NCBI GenBank assembly: GCA_021741285.1
Contig: JAIOYD010000088.1
Span: 1-6,442, forward strand
Length of the DNA stretch: 6,442 nt
Direction: 5' to 3'
From: Rickettsiaceae bacterium
GTDB lineage: Bacteria; Pseudomonadota; Alphaproteobacteria; Rickettsiales; Rickettsiaceae
The notes beneath the pieces were generated by a model. It was not told where the DNA came from. It saw nothing but the letters and a program-made list of their open reading frames with translations, and made no database searches. Below are positions 1-6,372 of this stretch, in pieces; positions within the stretch are counted from its first letter, which is position 1; every line of letters starts with the position of its first letter. The position numbers and the translations under genes were made by a program.

Positions 1-77
1 TAATATTTTCTATAGGCATAATTTAAAATCCATAAGCTTTATACGCTAATTATACCATTTTCTTATGGATTTCCTAA

Positions 78-358
78 GTAGTTTATATAGTAAAATCCCT
101 TGCTAATTCAGCTAAAGAGACTTCTGACGAAGAGACTTTCTAGGCATTAAAGCAGAAATAACTCGTCCTAAGTCAATAAAATTGAACTATCTAGATTACG
201 AAGGCAACAGTAAAGAACTGGAAGCTAGTGGATTTTTTTCTACGGTAATCCAACACGAAATAGATTATTTAAATGGCAAAGTATTTCTAGATTATTTATC
301 CAAACTCAAACGTGATACCCTATTAAAAAAAATGGAGAAACGTACAGATTTTACTTAA
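78..358 (+). pseudogene. def: Peptide deformylase remnant (frameshifted, active-site motifs lost)
   Basis: Peptide deformylase removes the N-formyl group from new proteins. Its metal is held by a Cys in EGCLS and two His in HExDH. Here 137-358 reads continuously for 73 codons to a TAA and contains AEITRPKSIK, LDYEG and QHEIDYLNG (251-277), the usual C-terminal half of the family. The second metal His of HExDH is Tyr (codon 266-268). Just upstream, in a different frame (78-143), SAKETSDEET resembles the stretch that normally precedes EGCLS, then meets a stop. The EGCLS block itself is missing, so a small deletion with a frameshift joins the two parts. In the frame of the C-terminal half there is a TGA at 125-127 and no credible start. 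Motif 1 (GxGLAAxQ) was not found in bases 1-77. Two of three metal ligands are gone, so this is almost certainly non-functional. A working def would be expected elsewhere in the genome. Confidence 0.85.
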
Positions 359-376
359 TTCTAAAGTTCATGTTTT

Positions 377-1906
377 TTAAGTCGTTCTCTTGAGCAACTG
401 CACATAATCATCTCTAAGCATCTTAACGCCTAAAATCCATATTAAACAAACAGCAACGAAAACAAACATCAAAAATCCTGCTATATCCTCATGATGCGCG
501 GCAGGAAAGATAGTAAAGCTAATCATTTGAACTAGAGCTCCCACAGACTTACCTAGCTTTGCCCCAAGTACATCAACCGCTGCCTTGCCTTTAGTTTTCA
601 TCTCTTGATCCAGAGGAATATAAACCATCTCTTTTGTTGCATCAAACATAGAATATTTCACTCCTTTTCCTAGTACATTTTGAGCGCTACCAACAAATAC
701 TATTATTACTAAAGGAGCAAAGGCAGTTAAGCCTGGCAGTATATAACTCAATTTTTCTTCTATGAGAACAAAGGTAAAAAAGGTTGATCCTACTAAAAGA
801 AACATTAGCGGAGTTAATACAGCTCCCCAAAACCACCCACAACGCCTTACAATAATATTACCAATAAATATAAAGCCTAATGTAGCGATGCCAGTCCAAA
901 ATAATACATTTCCATGATAGGCCATAAAATCTTTTGTAGCAGGATATAAAGCCTTTGCTCTTGACATCCATAATCCTTCAATAAGGTTCACTACTGTACT
1001 ATAAGACACCATCAAGATACAAATTAGTGCTAAATATTTAGACGTAAAGACCATTTTAGCACTTTGTCTCAAAGTCAACTTAAGAATATCAGTTCTTTTA
1101 TTTTTAAATATTATACCTTTTAATGTTTCAACATTTTTTACTTCAATATATCTATGCAGTAAAAGACATATTACACCTGAAATAGTAATCAATATAGTCA
1201 TCGATTTTAATACAACTTCCGAGCTATCCCTTATTGTTGAAAATAAAGGAAGTAAAAAATGTTGTCCTTGAGTAAAATAAATGATTATTACTCCCGAAAG
1301 AAGCAAATTTAACTGACCAAATAATCCAAAGAAAATATAGAATCTTTGAGCTTCCTCTGTTTTAGTAACCTTATTAGCTAGTTGCCAAAAAAATAGGAAA
1401 AATACTATTACTGTCCACAACTCACCCATGATATAAAATAACACAAAACTCCACTTGCCCCACATCACAATGAACCATTTTAAATGAGGAAACAAAGCTA
1501 CATATTGTTCCACTACAACTGGATCTGGATGAAAAAACTCTTTATTTGGGAAAATAACGAATGCAAAAGCAGCAAAAAATATTATAAAAATTGATACGAT
1601 AATCCTAAACACTTGTTCGGTAGTCATGACGTTACACATTTTTGTATACAATATAACGAACAATATACCCATAGGCAGCTCACCCCAAAGCTTGATAAAA
1701 CTCAGAACTTCTGTGCCAATCATCGTAACTATAAAACCATCTTTTAGACTCCGCACCAAATTTTGCGTAAGTAATATGAATAACATCAGAAAAGCCATCG
1801 GGAAGAATTTTAGCAATTCATATGACCTAACTGGCCAAATAGCAAACCTCATTTTACTATGTCTTAATTTTGCTACCCAACTAATTGATTCAGAGACTTT
1901 GTCCAC
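377..1906 (-). CDS. tlc: ADP/ATP translocase (Tlc/NTT nucleotide transporter)
   Basis: Inner-membrane carrier of the NTT family. Members exchange host ATP for bacterial ADP, although some rickettsial paralogues carry other nucleotides. The 509 residues are the usual length, with about 12 hydrophobic segments between residues 34 and 495. Conserved blocks include RSLKDGF (52-58), GKWSF (150-154), GELW (161-164), FTSKY (287-291), NLIEGLW (307-313), [12 protein letters not shown] (422-433) and [15 protein letters not shown] (440-454). By my alignment from memory, K55, E162, E310 and K441 correspond to the four charged residues known to be needed for transport in plant NTTs, and all are present. 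The start is GTG (1906-1904), supported by AAGGA at 1920-1916, nine bases upstream. The C-terminus is intact and ends 18 bases from the deformylase remnant, which converges on it. The gene is divergent from the methyltransferase. Family is certain; which Tlc paralogue, and the exact substrate, are not. Confidence 0.96.
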   Translation of the reverse strand: MDKVSESISWVAKLRHSKMRFAIWPVRSYELLKFFPMAFLMLFILLTQNLVRSLKDGFIVTMIGTEVLSFIKLWGELPMGILFVILYTKMCNVMTTEQVFRIIVSIFIIFFAAFAFVIFPNKEFFHPDPVVVEQYVALFPHLKWFIVMWGKWSFVLFYIMGELWTVIVFFLFFWQLANKVTKTEEAQRFYIFFGLFGQLNLLLSGVIIIYFTQGQHFLLPLFSTIRDSSEVVLKSMTILITISGVICLLLHRYIEVKNVETLKGIIFKNKRTDILKLTLRQSAKMVFTSKYLALICILMVSYSTVVNLIEGLWMSRAKALYPATKDFMAYHGNVLFWTGIATLGFIFIGNIIVRRCGWFWGAVLTPLMFLLVGSTFFTFVLIEEKLSYILPGLTAFAPLVIIVFVGSAQNVLGKGVKYSMFDATKEMVYIPLDQEMKTKGKAAVDVLGAKLGKSVGALVQMISFTIFPAAHHEDIAGFLMFVFVAVCLIWILGVKMLRDDYVQLLKRTT

Positions 1907-1915
1907 TGTACGTTT

Positions 1916-1920
1916 TCCTT
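1916..1920 (-). promoter_or_regulatory. Shine-Dalgarno sequence fixing the tlc GTG start
   Basis: Read on the minus strand this is AAGGA, followed by nine bases and then GTG. No in-frame ATG with a comparable site lies nearby, so it decides in favour of the GTG start. Confidence 0.65.
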
Positions 1921-1940
1921 AAAGTTAAATTACTTGATGT

Positions 1941-1969
1941 AAGCTAGTGCAAGAAACATTACATGTCAA
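1941..1969 (-). promoter_or_regulatory. Possible sigma-70 promoter of tlc
   Basis: On the minus strand a perfect TTGACA (1969-1964) is followed after 17 bases by TAGCTT (1946-1941), a weak -10 match with three of six bases. The distance to the tlc start would give a leader of roughly 30 bases. The -35 box is convincing; the -10 is not, so this is tentative. Confidence 0.35.
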
Positions 1970-1989
1970 CGCCATGCTTAATAAAAAAT

Positions 1990-2018
1990 ATTTCAGTATC
2001 TTACCAAATTAGTATAAT
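1990..2018 (+). promoter_or_regulatory. Possible promoter of the methyltransferase gene
   Basis: A perfect TATAAT lies at 2013-2018, about 40 bases before the methyltransferase start. No good -35 box stands 16-18 bases upstream; the nearest sequence, ATTTCA/TTTCAG around 1990-1996, matches poorly. In DNA this rich in A and T a lone TATAAT is weak evidence; position in a divergent intergenic region raises it somewhat. Confidence 0.35.
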
Positions 2019-2031
2019 AATTTATATAGGA

Positions 2032-2076
2032 ATGCATTTTAATAAAAAAGTCACTGTTTATGATATTATCCGATAA
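2032..2076 (+). other. 14-codon open frame overlapping the methyltransferase start
   Basis: ATG at 2032 opens MHFNKKVTVYDIIR followed by TAA at 2074-2076, and overlaps the methyltransferase ATG at 2060 in another frame. AGGA lies directly before this ATG, too close for a normal ribosome binding site. The peptide contains VYDII, reminiscent of the first residues of many small methyltransferases, so it may be the original N-terminus detached by a one-base indel. It could also be a leader peptide, or chance. Confidence 0.3.
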
Positions 2077-2773
2077 AAGCACCACCCCAAATTTGTATGC
2101 AGATTTATATTCAAACTTTAAATTCATAGGCACTCCATCTTTATCGTATAGGGACATGCCAGACATTTTAAACAAATATGTTCGCGGGAAAAAGGTTTTA
2201 GACTATGGCTGTGGGACAGCTGAGTCCACCTTGTTTCTCAAATCATTAGGTTATAATGTAGTGGCTGTGGATATAAATGAACGAATGCTATCTATAGCAC
2301 AAGAAAGAGATCCTAATGGAGAATATACTAAAATAAATAGTGGAGTAGTACCATTTGACGATAATAGTTTTGATTTAGTTCTTTGTAGTTTTGTCTTGCT
2401 AGAAATCGGAGAAAAAGATGAAATGTTAAACACAGTTCAAGAAATATATAGAGTGCTAAAGGAAGGAGGAACATTTATATCAATCTCAGCTAGCGACCAT
2501 ACTTATCATCACGAATGGCTTACACTAAACACGAATTTTCCAGAAAATAAAAATATTACTAGCGGTTCCAAAGTGAAAATAGAGTTCCGGGACATAAATC
2601 TTACAATTGATGATTATTTCTGGACAGAAAAAGATTATAGAGAAATTTTTCAAAAAGCTGGTTTAGTTATTACCCATGTCCATAATCCTCTAGGTAAAGA
2701 AGATGATGGTTACAAATGGAAAGACGAGAAAACTATTTCCCCAATTTCAATTATTATCTGTAATAAGGGATAA
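2060..2773 (+). CDS. Class I SAM-dependent methyltransferase (Methyltransf_11-like)
   Basis: This 237-residue cytosolic protein has a complete Rossmann-type methyltransferase core. Motif I is VLDYGCGTAES (46-56), which binds S-adenosylmethionine. The acidic end of strand beta-2 is D71 in VAVDINERM and should hold the ribose. FDLVLCSFVLLEI (94-106) is the motif II region, and VLKEGGTFI (122-130) follows the fourth helix. The C-terminal part has WTEKDYREIFQKAGL (about 168-182), the usual helix before the last strands. No added domain reveals the substrate; small molecules, lipids, RNA or protein are all possible. The ATG at 2060 has no clear Shine-Dalgarno sequence, and an overlapping short frame starts 28 bases earlier, so the N-terminus is uncertain. 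The gene diverges from tlc and meets the ABC exporter gene tail to tail with three bases between them; no terminator hairpin is visible there. Confidence 0.88.
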   Translation: MILSDKSTTPNLYADLYSNFKFIGTPSLSYRDMPDILNKYVRGKKVLDYGCGTAESTLFLKSLGYNVVAVDINERMLSIAQERDPNGEYTKINSGVVPFDDNSFDLVLCSFVLLEIGEKDEMLNTVQEIYRVLKEGGTFISISASDHTYHHEWLTLNTNFPENKNITSGSKVKIEFRDINLTIDDYFWTEKDYREIFQKAGLVITHVHNPLGKEDDGYKWKDEKTISPISIIICNKG

Positions 2774-2776
2774 ATA

Positions 2777-4549
2777 CTACCTTTTTTGATCCAATAAAAA
2801 CCCACCGACTTGAGCTTCCCACAGGCTCTTATACATGCCATTCATGGCGAGTAGCTCTGTATGCGTACCATCTTCGACAATTTTACCCATCTCAAAGACA
2901 AGAATACGATCCATATGCAAAAGTGTAGATAGACGATGAGCAATCACTATTGTTGTTTTACCTTGCATAAGTTCCCATAGACTCTGCTGAATATCACTTT
3001 CAACTACAGAATCAAGAGCCGATGTAGCTTCATCTAAAATTAAAATAGGCGTGTTTTTTAGAATAGCTCTTGCTATAGCTATTCTTTGACGCTGCCCTCC
3101 CGAGAGCTTTACACCTCTTTCACCAACAAGTGCATTATAGCCTTGCGGTAGTTTTGTAATGAAATCATGAGCATGCGCTCTTTTAGCCGCCTCAACTACC
3201 AACTCATCACTAGCTTCGATATGTCCATAACGAATATTTTCTATCAGAGTTCGATGAAACAAGGATGGATCTTGAGGAATCATCGCAATATTCTTACGAA
3301 GACTATCTTGAGTACATTCACGAATATCTTGGCCATCAATGAGGATAACTCCGTCAGTTACCTCATAAAGCCTCAAAATTAGATTTACGAATGTTGATTT
3401 GCCGCAGCCTGAATAGCCTACTAAACCTACTTTCTGCCCCGCTCCAATTATCACGGATTTGTTATGGAATAAAGGTACTATTCCTTTGTAATGAAATAAT
3501 ACTTGCTCAAAAGAAATAATACCTTTAGTTACTTTTAATTCATAAGCTCCTGGTAAATCTTGAAATTCAGGTTTATCCAAAATAATTCTTAGGGATTGAG
3601 TAATGCGTCCTAGTAACTTTGAAAACTCTGAAAAATCTTTCGTTAGCTCCCAGAAAAAATCAGCAATTGAAATGTTAATAAGTAAGACAATAGCAAAATC
3701 TCCAACGGTGATCCAGCCTTCTTCTCTACCTTTGAGGAGGAAATAAAAATTGAAGGATTGTAATATGAGCGAAGAAACTGAAATATAGATCCACATCCAA
3801 AGATATGCCCATTCTAGTTGCCGCTCAGCATTAACGGCATTTTGAAATACACCCCCTAACGATTTTTTCTCCTGTGATTTAGCACTAAATAATCTTACAG
3901 ATAAAATATTTGACAACACATCAACGAGATTGCCCGTAATAGTTGAAGCAGATTCTGACCATTTGGAAGCTAGCATACTTATGTGTTTTGAATAAATCCC
4001 TGCTCCTGTAACCAAAATCACCGCCCATATTAGCATACCAAGAGCAAAGTAGCTACTCACTTGCCATAAAGTAATAATTGCTATACATAAAGCTAATCCG
4101 TGGCTAAAAAATCGATCAATAATAATTCTTACAATTGCCGGAACAGAACTTGTTAAATCATTGACTTTATTAGTCAAAGCGCCTGAAAAATTATTTTGGT
4201 AAAAATTTTGGCTTTTATCAACCAAAAGCTCGAATGCATCGTTGGCTATTTTTGCACGTAAAGCAGGAATCATCTTAATCTCAACAAAATAATTATAAAG
4301 ACGAAATGATATAGAAAGCAAAAGATATAGCCCCAGGTAGAAAATAATTGGCCCTATTAGATTAGCAAAAATATTATGTTGTTCACTAGCAGCTAAACGG
4401 TTTAAAATAACTTTTAGCACATATGCTCTAAGCGAAAGATCTACTGCCCATATTATCGCAGTTAAAAACATAGTTAGTACAGATAAGGGAAAAGGTTTTA
4501 TGGTATTAATAATGTAAAGCACTAATTGCTTTGCGGGAATATTACTCAT
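2777..4549 (-). CDS. ABC exporter, fused membrane and ATPase domains (MsbA-like)
   Basis: This 590-residue type I ABC half-transporter should work as a homodimer in the inner membrane, using ATP to move a substrate outward. The N-terminal part (about 1-330) has roughly six hydrophobic segments, near residues 18-45, 60-83, 150-186, 250-272 and 283-300, with the two around 150-186 close together. The ATPase domain (about 343-585) is complete: aromatic A-loop Y354, Walker A GYSGCGKST (378-386), Q-loop Q426, signature LSGGQ (482-486), Walker B ILILDE (502-507), D-loop SALD (510-513) and H-loop H538. All catalytic residues are present, so it looks functional. Relatives include MsbA and a range of lipid, peptide and drug exporters; sequence alone does not give the substrate. 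No Shine-Dalgarno sequence precedes the ATG, and a promoter-like sequence lies across it. The DUF218 gene is upstream on the same strand, 143 bases away. Confidence 0.93.
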   Translation of the reverse strand: MSNIPAKQLVLYIINTIKPFPLSVLTMFLTAIIWAVDLSLRAYVLKVILNRLAASEQHNIFANLIGPIIFYLGLYLLLSISFRLYNYFVEIKMIPALRAKIANDAFELLVDKSQNFYQNNFSGALTNKVNDLTSSVPAIVRIIIDRFFSHGLALCIAIITLWQVSSYFALGMLIWAVILVTGAGIYSKHISMLASKWSESASTITGNLVDVLSNILSVRLFSAKSQEKKSLGGVFQNAVNAERQLEWAYLWMWIYISVSSLILQSFNFYFLLKGREEGWITVGDFAIVLLINISIADFFWELTKDFSEFSKLLGRITQSLRIILDKPEFQDLPGAYELKVTKGIISFEQVLFHYKGIVPLFHNKSVIIGAGQKVGLVGYSGCGKSTFVNLILRLYEVTDGVILIDGQDIRECTQDSLRKNIAMIPQDPSLFHRTLIENIRYGHIEASDELVVEAAKRAHAHDFITKLPQGYNALVGERGVKLSGGQRQRIAIARAILKNTPILILDEATSALDSVVESDIQQSLWELMQGKTTIVIAHRLSTLLHMDRILVFEMGKIVEDGTHTELLAMNGMYKSLWEAQVGGFLLDQKR

Positions 4550-4575
4550 ATATTTCGTTTAGTTTTTATTGTCAA
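4547..4575 (-). promoter_or_regulatory. Promoter-like element overlapping the ABC exporter start
   Basis: On the minus strand a perfect TTGACA (4575-4570) is followed by exactly 17 bases and then TATATG (4552-4547), four of six for a -10 box. The last three bases of that -10 are the annotated ATG. If used, transcription would begin just inside the gene. It may be chance, or the true translation start may lie further in. Confidence 0.3.
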
Positions 4576-4594
4576 GCTACTAAGTCATGATCCA

Positions 4595-4683
4595 CACTAT
4601 TAGTGCTTTTAAAGCATCCCTAAAGCGAGCTCGTGCGCTAAATAGTTTATTTTTATACATTATTTTGTATTTAGCTTTAAAGC
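4595..4683. repeat. Cluster of short palindromes between the ABC and DUF218 genes
   Basis: Within about 90 bases are CACTATTAGTG (4595-4605; 5-base arms), GCTTTTAAAGC (4605-4615; 5-base arms, sharing one G with the first), CGAGCTCG (in about 4625-4634) and GCTTTAAAGC (4674-4683, perfect). These could be operators, the remains of a terminator of the upstream DUF218 gene, or a small degraded mobile element. None forms a convincing stem followed by a T-run. Confidence 0.35.
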
Positions 4684-4692
4684 AAGTAAGAA

Positions 4693-5319
4693 TCACGTAT
4701 AATTATTGCCTGATCCTTCAAAACTTTTTATCCGTAAAAACTCACCCCATACCCGACTAGCAGTAAGTACATTATTGCTCCAATTATTTTTAGAAATAAT
4801 TATACTATTATTATCAGGATAGACTGGCTCATAAGTTTTCTGAAAAATAGGAATATTAGGGAAGTATTTTTTAAGAATTAAGAAATGTCTACCGGCAGCA
4901 AAATTTTTAGTAATAAAAATTATTGATTGGCTACTAGCTAATAAGGGGAATGAAAATTGTACATTTTCTAAGCTATTATTCGATTTATTTTCTATTTTTA
5001 TTTCTATAGGAGTCAAGATTTTATCTTTTATAATATCATAAAAATTTTCTGATTCAGGGCGCTTTATATAATATGAATCATTATATTTCGGCATACCTCC
5101 TGTTAAGACTAATAATTTTGGCCTTACTTTTTTTATTACGTCAAGAACTATTCTCTCCGCCTCTTTCAAAGACACTGATGTGCCAAACATAAATACAGTT
5201 TCAGCCATATATAGAGATAAGTTATTATCCTGACGAAAACATAATTTGGTAAGCATATCTATCGTTTCCTTATCTAGATGGGGCACTTCAGGTAACTTAG
5301 GAATCTCTCTTTCGTCCAT
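4693..5319 (-). CDS. YdcF/SanA/ElyC-like protein (DUF218 family)
   Basis: The 208 residues follow the DUF218 pattern: a first strand VFMFGTS (42-48) with an acidic helix (KEAERI, 52-57), then LLVLTGG (69-75), an E-rich turn RPESEN (87-92), the family's ENxSxNTxEN motif as IENKSNNSLENV (109-120), and a strand IIFITKNFAAGRH (133-145) where others have VTSxxHxxRA. The C-terminal NNWSNN and RVWGEFLRI stretches also fit the family. The biochemical role is poorly known; E. coli SanA and ElyC affect envelope barrier function and peptidoglycan, and YdcF binds S-adenosylmethionine. No signal peptide or membrane helix is seen, unlike SanA and ElyC, so a cytosolic YdcF-type protein is more likely. The usual His in the last motif is not at its expected place. 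No Shine-Dalgarno sequence precedes the ATG. The ABC exporter gene follows on the same strand. Confidence 0.72.
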   Translation of the reverse strand: MDEREIPKLPEVPHLDKETIDMLTKLCFRQDNNLSLYMAETVFMFGTSVSLKEAERIVLDVIKKVRPKLLVLTGGMPKYNDSYYIKRPESENFYDIIKDKILTPIEIKIENKSNNSLENVQFSFPLLASSQSIIFITKNFAAGRHFLILKKYFPNIPIFQKTYEPVYPDNNSIIISKNNWSNNVLTASRVWGEFLRIKSFEGSGNNYT

Positions 5320-5591
5320 ATTAAGTAATATAAAAATGATTGATGTAGGAGAACTATACGTTATGTAACTATATTTTATCCAAATAATGATTGCTAAGGT
5401 AAATAATTAATAGAGGTCCTATTGATACTTTAATTTTTACTCTCCTACCTTAAACTTATTTAATATTACTGTAAATATTATAAATCTTGTTGTCAATATT
5501 ACTGGCTATATATTATTTATTAAATCTAAGGTGTAATTAGAATTATATTTTCTCCGTTCAAATATACTTATCAACGCAGAACATAATATAA

Positions 5592-5726
5592 GGGATTAAG
5601 TGCCAAGTTTGCCCAAATATAGGACCAACAATACAAGATTTTGAGTATTTTCTACCGGCTTTACTACTGTCTGGTTTTTAGGCGATATTACCGCTTGTTA
5701 CTATATTGACTTTTAATTTATTATAA
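5592..5726 (+). pseudogene. Possible decayed gene fragment (CxxC then hydrophobic segment)
   Basis: One frame reads GIKCQVCPNIGPT, then QDFEYFLPALLLSGF, a TAG at 5679-5681, and then AILPLVTILTFNLL to a TAA at 5724-5726. A Cys-x-x-Cys followed by a long hydrophobic stretch across a single stop looks more like a decayed membrane protein than random AT-rich sequence. The layout faintly recalls DUF983 proteins (zinc-knuckle Cys, then a membrane helix), but the match is too weak to name. No start codon or ribosome binding site is visible. Confidence 0.3.
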
Positions 5727-5909
5727 GACTATTATGTAGTATAGATACAACTTAGGATTACAGAACATTTATATTATGTCCCTTATATTGTTTAAATTAA
5801 TGCCTATATTGGAGAAAATTAATTAAATTTCTAAACTGCAATAGGCCCAAACTCAAAAATTATATAATTAATATTAACTAGAGGTCACATCAAACGAAAA
5901 TTTATATAT

Positions 5910-5914
5910 GAGGT
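5910..5914 (+). promoter_or_regulatory. Shine-Dalgarno sequence of the TfoX-like gene
   Basis: GAGGT lies three bases before ATG 5918. Spacing is on the short side, but it is the best ribosome binding site in this half of the window and supports this start over the overlapping ATG at 5922, which is in another frame. Confidence 0.55.
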
Positions 5915-5917
5915 AAT

Positions 5918-6241
5918 ATGAATGCGGCTATTCATCCTAGAATTATACTAAAAAGAATTTTGTTCCTCCTTAAGCCAATGGGGAATATAACAATTAAATA
6001 TGAAGCTGGGGCCCAAGGTATATATAAAGATAAGATATTATTTTGCCTCGTAGATCAAGGGAATGTATACCTTAATGCCGACATTGAGGGACCATATTTT
6101 TACTATAAGGAGCTAAGGCTACCTTTTAGAAAAGTAAGAAATATTGATGCTATAATAAGGCCAAACGCTAAGCCCTCTGACATAGACAAATTTCTCCAAT
6201 ATGCTATTCAAAGTTATGGGGTAATGTCAGGTCTTAAGTGA
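5918..6241 (+). CDS. TfoX/Sxy N-terminal-domain-like protein
   Basis: A 107-residue soluble protein, the length of stand-alone TfoX N-terminal domains. It follows their order: an amphipathic helix ending in LLKPMG (17-22), a strand leading to a Gly-rich turn GAQGIYKDK (31-39), the paired strands ILFCLVDQGNVYLNAD (40-55), LPF (68-70), and a closing helix after a PSDID sequence (86-90). In most family members the turn reads RRMFGGxGLYxDG; here KYEAGAQGIYKDK keeps the Gly spacing and the Y-x-D part but not MFGG. In Haemophilus and Vibrio, full-length TfoX/Sxy promotes competence gene expression; the role of single-domain versions in intracellular bacteria is unknown. It has its own ribosome binding site and is followed, about 70 bases on, by an insertion sequence. 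Family assignment rests on pattern only. Confidence 0.62.
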   Translation: MNAAIHPRIILKRILFLLKPMGNITIKYEAGAQGIYKDKILFCLVDQGNVYLNADIEGPYFYYKELRLPFRKVRNIDAIIRPNAKPSDIDKFLQYAIQSYGVMSGLK

Positions 6242-6348
6242 ATAGATATAATTGTATAAGTCCTGAAGTCGATTATTCATAAAATAGGAATTTATGCTGA
6301 AAAATTTTATTAGACCTCTTGCATAACCGCAGGGATTGATTAAACTGG

Positions 6349-6363
6349 TTGCTTTTAAAGCAA
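6349..6363 (+). other. Hairpin just before the transposase ribosome binding site
   Basis: TTGCTT, three bases, AAGCAA forms a perfect 6-base stem. Its 3' arm supplies the first bases of AAGGA (6362-6366), so folding would partly hide the ribosome binding site of the transposase. Several insertion sequences use such a structure to block translation from outside transcripts; whether this one does is inference. Confidence 0.4.
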
Positions 6364-6372
6364 GGATATTAG

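Larger units (their letters stand above)
5320..5917. other. Long AT-rich intergenic region without an intact gene
   Basis: About 600 bases separate the divergent DUF218 and TfoX-like genes. I find no tRNA, rRNA or intact reading frame. It holds a short decayed frame (5592-5726), two direct copies of TAGAGGTC (5411-5418 and 5879-5886), and a TATAAT at 5863-5868 that could belong to the TfoX-like gene but lacks a good -35 box. The rest is low-complexity A/T sequence, as expected of degraded spacer in a reducing genome. Confidence 0.6.

Noticed and set aside
1..77. N-terminal part of the deformylase gene, including the GxGLAAxQ motif
   Set aside because: I read all three plus-strand frames and found no recognisable motif; stops are frequent.
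353..378. Possible terminator between the deformylase remnant and tlc: ACTT, seven-base loop, AAGT, then a run of six T
   Set aside because: The stem is only four mostly A-T pairs and would not be stable enough for an intrinsic terminator.
1626..1922. A 98-codon plus-strand open frame opposite the start of tlc
   Set aside because: It is antisense to a well-conserved membrane protein gene, has no ribosome binding site, and its residues match no family I know.
1993..2433. Two 60-codon minus-strand frames opposite the methyltransferase gene
   Set aside because: Both are shadows of the conserved methyltransferase coding sequence.
3167..3382. A 71-codon plus-strand open frame inside the ABC exporter gene
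   Set aside because: It is antisense to the conserved ATPase domain and shows no independent signals.
4595..4692. Rho-independent terminator for the DUF218 gene
   Set aside because: On the minus strand none of the short stems is followed directly by a T-run, and their arms are only four to five bases.
5320..5917. A CRISPR array, tRNA or small-RNA gene in the long spacer
   Set aside because: There are no regularly spaced repeats, no cloverleaf or T-loop signature, and no clear promoter-terminator pair.
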